From Bradyrhizobium sp. SZCCT0148 (GTDB taxonomy: Bacteria > Pseudomonadota > Alphaproteobacteria > Rhizobiales > Xanthobacteraceae): 64,000 nt of DNA. The notes under the pieces were generated by a model, which saw nothing but the letters and a program-made list of their open reading frames with translations, was not told the DNA's origin and did not search any database. The DNA is taken from the NCBI RefSeq assembly GCF_018129985.1, contig NZ_JAFCKT010000019.1:1-64000 (forward strand), written 5' to 3'. A program made the position numbers and the translations under genes. Within the stretch, counting starts at the first letter, position 1; each line of letters opens with the position of its first letter. Of the stretch, positions 1 through 11,260 are shown piece after piece.

Positions 1-1066
1 GCAGCACCACGTCGAAATTGCCCGAGGCCAGCTCGCGCATCGCCTTGCACATCGCGATCATCGGACGCGAGATGCCGTTGCCGAGCCACAACGCCAGCAC
101 GGCCCCGATGGCAAGGCCGCCGAGCGCCAATATCAACATCAGCTGCTCGGTGTCTCCAATGGTCGCGTTGGCGCTCGCCTCGATGCGCTGCTGGTCGGCG
201 GTCAGGTCCGAACGCAGCTCGGCCGAGAGCTTGAGAATGGTCGCCGCCGTCTTGGTCATCTCACCATTGGACTTGGCGATGATCTTGACGTTTTCGGTCA
301 GCTTGGCGAACGAGCTGCGGTACTGCTTCAGCAGAGCGCCGATTTCGGTGACGCGGTCGGTGATCTTCTGGTCGTTGGCATAGATCGAGACCAGCAAGGT
401 CTCCAGGAATTTGATGCGAGCGATCACGCCGTCGGCGGTCTTCGGCTCGGGCTTGGCCACGAAAGCACCGACCGAGGTGGAAACGGCCAGATATTGCGAG
501 GTGATGTCCTTGGCCGTGGTCTGCACCGATGCCAGCCCGCCCAGCGCGGCAGTGTCGGCGAGATCGTCGAACTTGAAGCGGATCTTGTTGCCGACGCTGT
601 TGAGCTCATCGGCCGCGATCTTGTTGTTCTCGCGCGTCAGGACGATGATCTCCCCGAACACCTTCGTGAAGAGCTGGAACTCCGCCTCGAGCTTGCCGAC
701 CTGCTCACGACGGGCGGCGCCGGTCGTAGCCGACATCGACTTGGCGATCGCGCTCTTCAGATTGTTTTCGGCGGCCTTGGCTGCGGTCTCGTCATCTGCC
801 GCCCCCGTCAGGGTATAGGCCCGAGCCAGTCCCTGATATGCGACCAACTCGCGATCCACCGTCCGCGCGAGGTCGGCTTCCGACACGCTGGCGCGGTAGG
901 AAGCCACGGCGGCCTGGATCCGCTCGAAGCCGAAATAGGCGAAGGCCATGCTGACGGCAAGGATGGCTAGCACCGCCACGAAGCCGAGGATGATTTTTGC
1001 GCGAAAGCGCAAGGTTGGCAGCTTCGATTGGTTCGATTTCGACGTCGACTTGGACTTGACCGACAT
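1..1066 (-). CDS. Methyl-accepting chemotaxis protein, N-terminal part (cut by window edge)
   Basis: Membrane chemoreceptor that would pass periplasmic ligand signals to CheA/CheW. About 355 residues are present, reading from the ATG at 1066 towards base 1; the cytoplasmic methyl-accepting domain lies outside the window. A Lys/Ser-rich cytoplasmic start (SVKSKSKSTSK) precedes a first membrane helix at about residues 25-47. A long helical periplasmic sensor follows, then a second helix (LMLILALGGLAIGAVLALWL) and the start of a HAMP domain (RPMIAMCKAMRELASGNFDV). A G-rich stretch (GGTGGGGGAA) lies just upstream of the start. The gene is tandem with a complete paralogue upstream; the HAMP-coding 77 bases at 1-77 are identical to 2373-2449, so the pair arose by duplication or is being homogenised. 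Ligand unknown. Confidence 0.93.
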   Translation of the reverse strand, partial: MSVKSKSTSKSNQSKLPTLRFRAKIILGFVAVLAILAVSMAFAYFGFERIQAAVASYRASVSEADLARTVDRELVAYQGLARAYTLTGAADDETAAKAAENNLKSAIAKSMSATTGAARREQVGKLEAEFQLFTKVFGEIIVLTRENNKIAADELNSVGNKIRFKFDDLADTAALGGLASVQTTAKDITSQYLAVSTSVGAFVAKPEPKTADGVIARIKFLETLLVSIYANDQKITDRVTEIGALLKQYRSSFAKLTENVKIIAKSNGEMTKTAATILKLSAELRSDLTADQQRIEASANATIGDTEQLMLILALGGLAIGAVLALWLGNGISRPMIAMCKAMRELASGNFDVVL

Positions 1067-1392
1067 TTCCCCCACCCCATTCCATTCGCGGAAAACCAGG
1101 CGCAGCCCGGAAGCAGCCCGCTTCCCGACTCGCCTGCACGGTAATTGGCAAAGGATAAGCTGTAGTAAATATGTGACGCCGCAACTCGCGGTTAGGTGAC
1201 GCTGGAAATTGTTAAGGTGCGCTTTCTCGCGCCGTTGCAAATGTCGGTTTGACTTGAGTGCCGGCGCCCGCTGTGCCGGACAAGCGAAGCTCCTGGCAAC
1301 GCGTAGCGTTACCGGGAGCGGAGCGCTGATCCTGGACGACGGTGGAGTGTGAAGGCGGCGGAGGGTCTGGCTCGCAGCCAAGCCCGAGCAAC
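1067..1392. other. Intergenic region between tandem chemoreceptor genes
   Basis: No convincing gene. It holds the leader of the downstream receptor gene and a strong hairpin (see 1290-1318). Flanking words such as GCCGGACAAGCGAAGC resemble the dispersed palindromic elements found elsewhere in the window. Confidence 0.6.
1290..1318. repeat. Palindromic hairpin, REP-like or terminator
   Basis: Arms CTCCTGGCAACGC and GCGTTACCGGGAG face each other across GTA, pairing over 13 bases with two imperfect positions. It lies about 75 bases past the stop of the complete chemoreceptor gene. No T-run follows on the minus strand, so a dispersed palindromic element is as likely as a terminator. Confidence 0.6.
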
Positions 1393-3432
1393 TTACGCCG
1401 CCCGGATATTTCCCATGAACCGATCGAGCTCGGCACGCAGGCGGGTGCTTTCGGACGACAGCGTCTTGGCCGAGTGCAGCACTTCCTCCGAGGCCGAGCC
1501 GGTTTCGGCAGCGCCGCGGTTGACCTGGCCGATATCGGTGGCTGCGGTCTGGGTGCCCTGTGCCACGGTCTGGACGCTGCGGGCGATTTCCTGCGTCGCG
1601 GCGCCCTGCTGCTCGACTGCGCTCGCGATCGAGGTCGAGATCGACGAGATCTGGCCGATGGTCGCGCCGATCTCCTTGATCGCGGCAACCGATTCGGCCG
1701 TGGCGCCCTGCATGCCCGTGATGTGCGAGGAGATCTCGTCCGTCGCCTTCGCGGTCTGGCTCGCCAGCGACTTCACCTCGCTGGCGACCACCGCGAAGCC
1801 GCGGCCGGCTTCACCGGCGCGGGCCGCCTCGATGGTGGCGTTGAGCGCGAGAAGATTGGTCTGCTCGGCAATCGCGGTGATCAGCTTGACGACCTCACCG
1901 ATCTGCTGGGCGGCATGCGAGAGCTTGCCGATGCGGCCGTCGGTTTCCCTGGCCTGCACCACGGCAGCTTCCGCGATCCGGCTGGAGTCGCGGACCTGAC
2001 GGCCGATCTCCTCGACGGACGCGGACAGCTCTTCCGTCGCGGTGGCGACCGACTGCATGTTGGAGGAGGCCTGCTCGGACACGCCCGCGACCTGGCTCGA
2101 CAGGCTCTGTGTGGTCTCCGCAGTGCGGGTCAGCGTAGAGGCCGCCGATTCCAGCTGCACGGCCGAAGCTGAAACGTTGGACACGATCGCGCCGACCGCG
2201 CTTTCGAAATCATCGGCAAAGCGGATCAGCTCGGCGCGGCGGGCAGCGCTCGCTTCCCTGTTCTGGGCTTCGCTGGCGGCGGCATCGCGCTCGGCCTTTG
2301 CCACGGCCTGGACCTTGAACTCCTCGACCGCGCCGGCCATCTCGCCGATCTCGTCCTTGCGGCCGAGACCCGGCAGCACCACGTCGAAATTGCCCGAGGC
2401 CAGCTCGCGCATCGCCTTGCACATCGCGATCATCGGACGCGAGATGCCGGTGCCGAGCAGGAAGGCGAGAACCGCACCAAGCAAGGTGCCGCCGATGGCG
2501 AGGATCAGAACCAGTTGCTCGGTCTTCCCGATCGTCGCTTCCGACTCCGTGTCCAGCCGTTGCTGTTCGGCGACGAGGTCCGCCTTCATGGCGGCTGCTC
2601 CTTGCAGGATCGCACCGGCGGAAGCGTTCATCTCGGCGACGAGCTGGTCGACCAGCTTGGCGTTGGCGATCAACTTCTCCAGCGCCTCACGATAGGCGGT
2701 GAGGATGGCCTTGGCGTCCTTCAGGCCGGCGACGATCTTCTCATCCATGGAATAGACCGCGCCAAGGGAATTCTCGACGAATTTGAGCCGCGCCAGCGCG
2801 CTGGTTGCGATCGCCTGATCGGACGTCAGCACGAAATTCGTGGCTGCAGCGCTCGCGGTCTGGAATTGGGCGTTGACCTGCTTGGTGCCGAACTCGATCG
2901 ACTGCGCCTCGGAATCGGAAGCGTTGTTGCCGACGTCGTCGAGCTTGTACTTGAGGAGATTGGCCTGGCGCTGCAGCTGGTTCTGCACCAGCAACGTGCT
3001 GTCACGCTTGGCCTGGAGGACCTTGCCGAAGGTCGCGGAGAAATTCGCGAACTCCTTCGCGAGCTTGTCGAGACCTGCCTTTCGCGCCGGGGTCTTGGCA
3101 CTCTTGACGGCCTGGTCGATGGCATCTTTCAGGCTGGCCTCGGCATCGAGCGCCGCCTTGGCATCGTCTTCCTTGCCGGTCACGACGAAATATTTGGCGG
3201 CCGAACGGTAGCCCAGCAGCTCGCGGTCGATGTTGCGGGCGAGATCGGCCTCCGACACGCTGCTGCGGTACGAGCCGACCTCGGCCGAGACCCGCTCGAA
3301 GCCGAAATACGAGAATGCCATGCTGCCGGCGGAGATCGCCAGCACGACCGCAAAACCCAGGATGATCTTGGCGCGGAACTTCAGAGTGGGAAATATTGTG
3401 CGCCTTGACGGCGACGCGGTACGCCCGGACAT
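1393..3432 (-). CDS. Methyl-accepting chemotaxis protein
   Basis: Complete chemoreceptor of about 679 residues. The ATG at 3432 is preferred over an in-frame TTG six bases earlier because AGAGGGG lies at good distance before it. Order: membrane helix at about 23-46, a helical periplasmic sensor of about 260 residues, a second helix (LVLILAIGGTLLGAVLAFLL), HAMP, a short coiled region, then the methyl-accepting signalling domain. That domain contains the hairpin-tip signature LLALNATIEAARAGEAGRGF, which binds CheA/CheW in this family. There is no C-terminal receptor pentapeptide for CheR tethering. The sensor resembles that of the adjacent truncated paralogue. No other che genes are in the window, so it presumably serves a chemotaxis core encoded elsewhere. 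Ligand unknown. Confidence 0.95.
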   Translation of the reverse strand: MSGRTASPSRRTIFPTLKFRAKIILGFAVVLAISAGSMAFSYFGFERVSAEVGSYRSSVSEADLARNIDRELLGYRSAAKYFVVTGKEDDAKAALDAEASLKDAIDQAVKSAKTPARKAGLDKLAKEFANFSATFGKVLQAKRDSTLLVQNQLQRQANLLKYKLDDVGNNASDSEAQSIEFGTKQVNAQFQTASAAATNFVLTSDQAIATSALARLKFVENSLGAVYSMDEKIVAGLKDAKAILTAYREALEKLIANAKLVDQLVAEMNASAGAILQGAAAMKADLVAEQQRLDTESEATIGKTEQLVLILAIGGTLLGAVLAFLLGTGISRPMIAMCKAMRELASGNFDVVLPGLGRKDEIGEMAGAVEEFKVQAVAKAERDAAASEAQNREASAARRAELIRFADDFESAVGAIVSNVSASAVQLESAASTLTRTAETTQSLSSQVAGVSEQASSNMQSVATATEELSASVEEIGRQVRDSSRIAEAAVVQARETDGRIGKLSHAAQQIGEVVKLITAIAEQTNLLALNATIEAARAGEAGRGFAVVASEVKSLASQTAKATDEISSHITGMQGATAESVAAIKEIGATIGQISSISTSIASAVEQQGAATQEIARSVQTVAQGTQTAATDIGQVNRGAAETGSASEEVLHSAKTLSSESTRLRAELDRFMGNIRAA

Positions 3433-3778
3433 TCCCAACCCCTCTTTACATTTCAGCCGTGATCCGGCGGCGCTCTGCCCCCACGACCCGGATGCGCAAA
3501 ATTAGGGCATAATCGATAAAGGGCGGTAAATTTGGCCGCCGGCACGATCCCGGGCTTTGTCGGCCAAGGGCCGATCGCCGGAGATCAGGGGCATGCGGGT
3601 GGCATCCCAGGCCATCCCGCCCGGCCGCTCAGCTTCCGCTCCCTTCGCACCTCGAAATCAGCGCGCCCGTGAGATCGATGACTTTTCAATGACAACGGCG
3701 ACCAAAATCCTAGTTGCAAAGTTCCGGGCCGCTGTCTCTAATTAGAAGTAATCAAAATCAATCCGGGGAGGACTTCAG
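3433..3778. other. Divergent intergenic region, chemoreceptor / coxS-like
   Basis: No gene is supported. The coxS-proximal end is relatively AT-rich and holds a candidate sigma-70-type promoter (3714-3742). The rest shows nothing recognisable. Confidence 0.5.
3714..3742 (+). promoter_or_regulatory. Candidate promoter of the coxSLM-like operon
   Basis: TTGCAA (3714-3719) and TCTAAT (3737-3742) are separated by 17 bases, a reasonable match to a housekeeping promoter, 36 bases before the GTG start. Prediction by eye only. Confidence 0.35.
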
Positions 3779-4264
<486 letters not shown>

Positions 4265-4347
4265 AGCGGCGCGCCTCGAAAAGAACCACGGCTGCAGCTT
4301 TCGAGGGAAAGCGCGGTCAAAGAAATTTCCGGTCGGGAGGACCAGAC

Positions 4348-6690
<2,343 letters not shown>

Positions 6691-6705
6691 GAGGGAGCAA
6701 CCAAG

Positions 6706-7506
6706 ATGTATCAGACCACCTATCATCGTGCTTCCTCCGTCGACGAAGCCGTGAGCTTGTTCGGCAAGAGCAGCGAGGCGAAGTTTCTGGCCGGTGGCCA
6801 GACGCTGCTACCCGTGATGAAGCAGCGCCTCGCCAGCCCATCCGATGTCATCGACCTCGGCAAGATCAAGGAGCTGCAGGGCATCGAATTGTCCGGCGAC
6901 ACGCTGACCATCAAGGCCGGCACGATCTATTACGACATCATGACGAACGCCGATGTGAAGAAGGCGATTCCTGCGATCGCCCATCTCACCTCGGTGCTTG
7001 GCGATCCCGCGGTGCGCTATCGCGGCACGATCGGCGGCTCGATCGCCAACAACGACCCTGCGGCGGATTTCCCCGCCGCGCTGCTCGCTCTCGGTGCCAC
7101 CGTGAAGACGAACAAGCGGTCGATCTCCGCCGAGGACTTCTTCCAGGGCCTGTTCACCACCGCGCTCGAAGACGGCGAGATCATCACCGCCGTGTCGTTC
7201 CCGGTGCCGGCGAAAGCGGGCTACGAGAAGATGCGGCATCCGGCCTCGCGCTTTGCGCTGACCGGCGTGTTCGTCGCGCAAACCAAGTCGGGCGAGGTTC
7301 GGGTGGCCGCCACCGGTGCCTCACAGAGCGGCGTGATGCGGGTACCCGCGATCGAAGCCGCACTGAAGGCGAACTGGTCGCCGTCGGCGATCGACGGCGT
7401 CAGCATTTCAGCGAGCGGATTGCTGGCCGACATCCACGGCACGGCGGAGTACCGCGCCAACCTCGTCAAGGTGATGGCGCAGCGCGCGGTCGCGGCTGCC
7501 CGCTGA
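6706..7506 (+). CDS. coxM: Xanthine-oxidase-family FAD-binding medium subunit (CoxM-like)
   Basis: FAD-binding subunit of the same molybdenum hydroxylase, 266 residues, starting 15 bases after coxL with GAGGGAG upstream. FAD-binding motifs of the family are visible: AGGQTLLP near residues 29-36 and TIGGSIANNDPAAD at 108-121. The C-terminal half matches the CO-dehydrogenase flavoprotein C-terminal domain in length and position. It would pass electrons from the CoxS clusters to the respiratory chain or another acceptor. It is the last gene of the operon, which ends at a strong terminator 37 bases downstream. Confidence 0.92.
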   Translation: MYQTTYHRASSVDEAVSLFGKSSEAKFLAGGQTLLPVMKQRLASPSDVIDLGKIKELQGIELSGDTLTIKAGTIYYDIMTNADVKKAIPAIAHLTSVLGDPAVRYRGTIGGSIANNDPAADFPAALLALGATVKTNKRSISAEDFFQGLFTTALEDGEIITAVSFPVPAKAGYEKMRHPASRFALTGVFVAQTKSGEVRVAATGASQSGVMRVPAIEAALKANWSPSAIDGVSISASGLLADIHGTAEYRANLVKVMAQRAVAAAR

Positions 7507-7542
7507 CGCTCACGCGCTAGCGTCTCAACGCAAATTTTGCGC

Positions 7543-7574
7543 GGCGCGCACTTCGGTGCGCGCCGTTTTATTTT
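7543..7574 (+). terminator. Rho-independent terminator after coxM
   Basis: A perfect 9-bp stem, GGCGCGCAC / GTGCGCGCC, with a TTCG tetraloop is followed by GTTTTATTTT. It is the clearest intrinsic terminator in the window and separates the coxSLM-like operon from the racemase-like gene. Confidence 0.9.
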
Positions 7575-7716
7575 GGCCGTGCGGCATGAAAACCGCTTGC
7601 CTCGCTGGCATGAAGGCGAGAAAAGTTAATCAGACGATTAACTCGCTCCAAAGAAGAACGTCAGCGGCGATTGCCAAACCAGCGGCATCGGCCCAGCGAC
7701 CCGAGGAAATAACATC

Positions 7717-8829
7717 GTGCTCGATAATTCAGCCCCCGCCGCATCCGTCCGCGCCTCCGGCCCACTCTCGGGCTTCCGCATCGTTGAATTCGCCGGCATC
7801 GGCCCCGGCCCCTTCGCCTGCATGATGCTGGCCGACATGGGCGCCGACGTCGTCACGCTCGACCGCGTGGGTGCGAAGAAGAGCATGAAGTCGGTGGCGG
7901 GGCGCGGCCGCAAGGTGATCGAGCTCGACCTCAAGGACAAGGCGGCGATCGCGCAGGTGCTGGATCTGCTCGCCAGCGCCGATGCGCTGGTCGAAGGCTT
8001 CCGCCCCGGCGTGATGGAGCGGCTCGGTCTCGGGCCGGACGTCGTGCTCGCGCGCAACCCCAAACTGGTCTACGGCCGCATGACCGGCTGGGGCCAGGAA
8101 GGCCCGCTCGCCAACGCCGCCGGCCACGACATCAATTACATCTCCATCACCGGTGCGCTCGCCGCAATCGGACCTAAGGAAGCGCCGGTGCCGCCGCTCA
8201 ACCTCGTCGGTGATTTCGGCGGCGGCGCGCTCTATCTCGTCGTCGGCGTGCTCGCCGCGCTGCTGGAGGCCTCGCGCTCCGGCAAAGGCCAGGTGGTCGA
8301 TGCCGCGATGTGCGACGGCGCGGCATCGCTGATGTCATTCTTCTTCGATATGACGACGCTGGGACGCTGGACCGAAGGACGCAACCAGAACTTCCTCGAC
8401 GGCGGCGCGCATTTCTACGGTGTCTATGAATGCGCCTGCGGCCACTTCGTCTCGATCGGCTCGATCGAACCGCAGTTCTACGCGCTGCTGCGCGAGCATG
8501 CGGGCCTGACGGACGCCGATTTCGACGCGCAGATGAATCCCAAAGCCTGGCCGGCGCTGAAGGAGAAGCTGAAGGCGGTGTTCAAGAGCAAGACGCGCGA
8601 GGACTGGTGCAAGATCATGGAAGGCACCGACATCTGCTTCGCACCGGTGCTGACCATGTCGGAGGCCACCCAGCATCCGCACATGGTCGCGCGCAACGTG
8701 TTCATCGAGCGACACGGCGTGAAACAGCCCGCGCCGGCGCCGCGCTTCTCGCGGACACCGTCGGCGGTGCGCGAACCGGAAGGCGCGGAGATCGACGCAG
8801 TGACGAAGGCTTGGAAGGCAGGGAAATAA
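7717..8829 (+). CDS. CaiB/BaiF CoA-transferase family, alpha-methylacyl-CoA racemase-like
   Basis: Class III CoA-transferase fold enzyme, 370 residues, starting with GTG at 7717 after GAGGAAA. The N-terminal GIGPGPFACMMLADMGADV is the family nucleotide/CoA-binding signature. Two features point to the racemase branch rather than formyl- or carnitine-CoA transferases: H137 in GHDINY and D166 in GDFGGGA, which align with the His/Asp catalytic pair known from alpha-methylacyl-CoA racemases. Such enzymes epimerise 2-methylacyl-CoA thioesters so that branched chains can enter beta-oxidation. It stands alone, with a terminator upstream and a palindromic repeat downstream, so context gives no substrate. 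A plain CoA-transferase remains possible. Confidence 0.85.
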   Translation: MLDNSAPAASVRASGPLSGFRIVEFAGIGPGPFACMMLADMGADVVTLDRVGAKKSMKSVAGRGRKVIELDLKDKAAIAQVLDLLASADALVEGFRPGVMERLGLGPDVVLARNPKLVYGRMTGWGQEGPLANAAGHDINYISITGALAAIGPKEAPVPPLNLVGDFGGGALYLVVGVLAALLEASRSGKGQVVDAAMCDGAASLMSFFFDMTTLGRWTEGRNQNFLDGGAHFYGVYECACGHFVSIGSIEPQFYALLREHAGLTDADFDAQMNPKAWPALKEKLKAVFKSKTREDWCKIMEGTDICFAPVLTMSEATQHPHMVARNVFIERHGVKQPAPAPRFSRTPSAVREPEGAEIDAVTKAWKAGK

Positions 8830-8860
8830 TCTCCGCTGTCAGGCGCGCGGAGCGTGGGCC

Positions 8861-8947
8861 GGGGATCCATAACCACAGGGAGTGGTTTGGCGAGGACTCG
8901 TGGTTGTCAGTTCGCGCTGCCGCACAATCCTGTGGCTATGGATCCCC
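8861..8947. repeat. Dispersed inverted repeat element
   Basis: Arms GGGGATCCATAACCACAGG (8861-8879) and CCTGTGGCTATGGATCCCC (8929-8947) pair with one mismatch in 19. GC-rich flanks extend the partial symmetry. The same ATGGATTCC/GTGGTTAT words recur at 12570 and 62416, which marks it as a member of a dispersed family. It lies between two convergent genes. Confidence 0.75.
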
Positions 8948-9021
8948 GCCCCCGTGCGCGATTTCGCACCAGGCGGGGACGACACCGACAATGTGGAAAC
9001 CGCTCGCGTCCGACGCGTCCC

Positions 9022-10140
9022 CTACGCGGCCGTGTCCACCTTCAGCACGCCGCGCCGGATCTGATCCTCCTCGATGGATTCGAACAACGCCTTGAAGTTG
9101 CCCTCGCCGAACCCGTCGTCGCCCTTGCGCTGGATGAACTCGAAGAAGATCGGGCCGATCGCGTTGGCCGAGAAGATTTGCAGCAGCACCTTGGTCTGGC
9201 CGCCTTCCACCACGCCTTCGCCGTCGATCAGGATGCCGTTCTTCTGCAGGCGTGCGATGTCCTCGCCATGCCTGGGCAGCCGTGTGTCGACCTTCTCGAA
9301 ATAAGTCGCGGGCGGCGCCGGCATGAAGGGCAGGCCGGCATCGCGCAGACCCTCGATGGTGCGGTAGATGTCGCGGCAGCCGCAGGCGATGTGCTGGATG
9401 CCTTCGCCGCGATAGGTCTTCAGATATTCTTCGATCTGGCCGGAATCGCCGGCGTCCTCGTTGATCGGAATCCGGATCTTGCCGTCGGGGCTGGTCAGCG
9501 CGCGCGAGAACAGGCCGGAGGCGCGGCCCTCGATGTCGAAGAAGCGGATCTGACGGAAGTTGAAGATCCTCTCGTAGAAGCCGGTCCAGACATCCATACG
9601 GCCGCGATGGACGTTGTGGGTGAGATGGTCGAGATAGAACAGGCCAGCGCCGGCAGGCCGCGGATCCTGCGCGCCGAGCCATTCGAACTCGTCGTCATAG
9701 GCAGAGCCCTTGGTACCGTAGCGGTCGACGAGATAGAGCAGGCTGCCGCCGATGCCCTTGATCGCGGGCACGTCGAGCGTCTTCTGCGTCGATGGCACAT
9801 CGGCAGGCTCGGCGCCGAGCGAAATCGCCCGGTCATAGGCCGCCTTCGCATCGACGACGCGGAACGCCATCGAGGGCGCGCAAGGCCCGTGCGCGGCGAC
9901 GAACTCGTAACCGTGGGTGCCGGGCTGCTCGTTGACGAGATAGTTGATGTCGCCCTGGCGGTAGACCGTGATCTTCTTCGTCTTGTGGCGCGCGACGGGC
10001 GCGTAGCCCATCAGCTCGAACAGCGCGTGCAGCTCTGCCGGGTTGGGGTGGGCATATTCCACGAACTCGAACCCGTCAGTGCCCATCGGATTGTCGGCGC
10101 TGATGGTGGCCGGCGGTGCATCGTGCGGAAACGGTCCCAT
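9022..10140 (-). CDS. hppD: 4-hydroxyphenylpyruvate dioxygenase
   Basis: Non-haem Fe(II) enzyme converting 4-hydroxyphenylpyruvate to homogentisate in tyrosine degradation. It has 372 residues, normal for bacterial forms. Two vicinal-oxygen-chelate halves are present, and the three iron ligands can be placed as H172 (DHLTHNV), H250 (GIQHIA) and E334 (IFFEFIQRKGDDGFGEGNF, a family hallmark). ATG at 10140 has GGGAGAG upstream. The gene diverges from an Lrp/AsnC regulator, and the shared intergenic DNA holds a palindrome (10229-10245). It is separated from the other homogentisate genes (fahA, hmgA) by the regulator and a DUF1272 gene, so it is a separate transcription unit. Confidence 0.96.
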   Translation of the reverse strand: MGPFPHDAPPATISADNPMGTDGFEFVEYAHPNPAELHALFELMGYAPVARHKTKKITVYRQGDINYLVNEQPGTHGYEFVAAHGPCAPSMAFRVVDAKAAYDRAISLGAEPADVPSTQKTLDVPAIKGIGGSLLYLVDRYGTKGSAYDDEFEWLGAQDPRPAGAGLFYLDHLTHNVHRGRMDVWTGFYERIFNFRQIRFFDIEGRASGLFSRALTSPDGKIRIPINEDAGDSGQIEEYLKTYRGEGIQHIACGCRDIYRTIEGLRDAGLPFMPAPPATYFEKVDTRLPRHGEDIARLQKNGILIDGEGVVEGGQTKVLLQIFSANAIGPIFFEFIQRKGDDGFGEGNFKALFESIEEDQIRRGVLKVDTAA

Positions 10141-10228
10141 TGGCGGCTCTCCCAGATTGCTGCTGGGAGGAATTATCCTTCATGGGGCCTGCAATGACCG
10201 TGCAAACGGGATGGCATTCGGCTAGCGT

Positions 10229-10245
10229 ATGCACGATCCGTGCAT
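10229..10245. promoter_or_regulatory. Palindromic candidate Lrp operator between hppD and its regulator
   Basis: ATGCACG-ATC-CGTGCAT is a perfect 7+7 inverted repeat. A further half-site CCGTGCA lies at 10198-10204 in the same intergenic region. Position and symmetry suit binding by the adjacent Lrp-type protein. It overlaps the most upstream possible GTG start of that regulator, which argues for a start further downstream. Confidence 0.5.
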
Positions 10246-10263
10246 CAGATGGGCAAACGACGC

Positions 10264-10743
10264 ATGATCTCTGTTGACGCCTTCGACCTCAAGATCCTCC
10301 GTGCGCTCCAGGATGACGGTCGCCTCACCAACCAGGAGCTTGCCGACCTCGCGGGATTGTCGGCCTCGCAATGCTCGCGCCGGCGGATGCGGCTGGAGGA
10401 GGAGAAGGTCATCGCGGGCTATCATGCCGACCTCTCCAGCGAGGCGCTCGGCTTAGGCGTGATCGCTTTCATCCAGGTGACGCTCGCGACGCACTCGCCG
10501 GACAATTCGAAGCGGTTCCGCGCGCTGGTTGGCCGTATCGACGAGATCCAGGAGGCTTATTCGCTCACCGGTGACGCCGACTACGTGTTGAAGGCAGTGC
10601 TGCGCGATCTCAAGGGCCTCTCCGACCTCGTCAACGACGTCTTGATGCCGCACCAGAGCGTGGCGCATGTGCGCTCCTCGATCGTGCTCGACCGGCTGAA
10701 GGAAAGCTCGCGATTGCCGCTGCGGGAGATCAAGGCCGGCTGA
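10264..10743 (+). CDS. Lrp/AsnC family transcriptional regulator
   Basis: DNA-binding regulator of about 159 residues. The N-terminal winged helix-turn-helix (SVDAFDLKILRALQDDGRL, then LADLAGLSASQCSRRRMRLE) is followed by an effector-binding RAM domain (GVIAFIQVTL to SIVLDRL), the usual architecture. ATG at 10264 gives the canonical short N-terminus. In-frame starts at 10240 (GTG) and 10249 (ATG) exist, but the first lies inside a palindrome that looks like an operator. Divergent transcription from hppD suggests it controls tyrosine or phenylpyruvate catabolism and itself, with an aromatic amino acid as likely effector. That role is inference from position. Confidence 0.92.
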   Translation: MISVDAFDLKILRALQDDGRLTNQELADLAGLSASQCSRRRMRLEEEKVIAGYHADLSSEALGLGVIAFIQVTLATHSPDNSKRFRALVGRIDEIQEAYSLTGDADYVLKAVLRDLKGLSDLVNDVLMPHQSVAHVRSSIVLDRLKESSRLPLREIKAG

Positions 10744-10815
10744 AATCGAGGGAACTAAGTCATTCGCGCTTGGCGCAGGATCTGCGATGATCCCGGCCAA
10801 TCCGGAGGTTCAGCC

Positions 10816-11127
10816 ATGGCGCTCCAGCTTCGACCGAATTGCGAATATTGCGACCGCGACCTGCCGCCTGGGGCAACGGATGCGCGGATCTGCTCCTATG
10901 AATGCACGTTCTGCGCGGACTGCGTGGAGACGAAACTGTTCAACGTCTGCCCGAACTGCGGCGGGGGCTTTGCCCCGCGCCCGATCCGACCGACGCAGGA
11001 ATGGCGGCCAGGCGTGTGCACGACAAAGCACGCGCCATCGGACAAGCGGGTGCACCTGAAGTACAGCGTGGAGGATGTCGCGGCCCATTGCGCGCGGATC
11101 AAGGACGTGCCGCCGGAGAGGCGATGA
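10816..11127 (+). CDS. DUF1272 zinc-ribbon-like protein
   Basis: Small Cys-rich protein of 103 residues with a good ribosome site (GGAGG). Eight cysteines lie in the first 52 residues, in the order NCEYCDRDL, ICSYECTFCADC and VCPNCGG, as in the DUF1272 family, implying bound zinc or other metal. Function unknown. The C-terminal half is basic and Cys-poor. It follows the Lrp gene by 72 bases on the same strand and may be co-transcribed with it. A dispersed repeat begins 10 bases after the stop. Confidence 0.85.
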   Translation: MALQLRPNCEYCDRDLPPGATDARICSYECTFCADCVETKLFNVCPNCGGGFAPRPIRPTQEWRPGVCTTKHAPSDKRVHLKYSVEDVAAHCARIKDVPPERR

Positions 11128-11136
11128 GCCTCGCCA

Positions 11137-11222
11137 CGTCATTGCGAGGAGCCCTTCGACGAAGCAATCCAGACTGCCTCCGCTTAACGATTCTGGATTG
11201 CTTCGCTCCGCTCGCAATGACG
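11137..11222. repeat. Dispersed inverted repeat, GTCATTGCGAG family
   Basis: The outer arms are GTCATTGCGAG (11138-11148) and CTCGCAATGAC (11211-11221). The inner arms are GAAGCAATCCAGA (11161-11173) and TCTGGATTGCTTC (11192-11204). All arms are perfect, so the whole element can fold as a long stem. This word set is typical of intergenic repeats in alphaproteobacteria. It sits between convergent DUF1272 and fahA. Confidence 0.85.
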
Positions 11223-11260
11223 GGGAACGTGGATAGGGCGCCGCGTCACACCCCCAGCAA

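Noticed and set aside
10816..11127. Partner of a toxin-antitoxin or anti-sigma system
   Set aside because: The Cys pattern matches DUF1272 and no partner gene is adjacent.
11137..11222. Possible intrinsic terminator between DUF1272 and fahA
   Set aside because: The structure is a long double-arm repeat without a T-run, and the same words occur elsewhere, so it is treated as a dispersed repeat.
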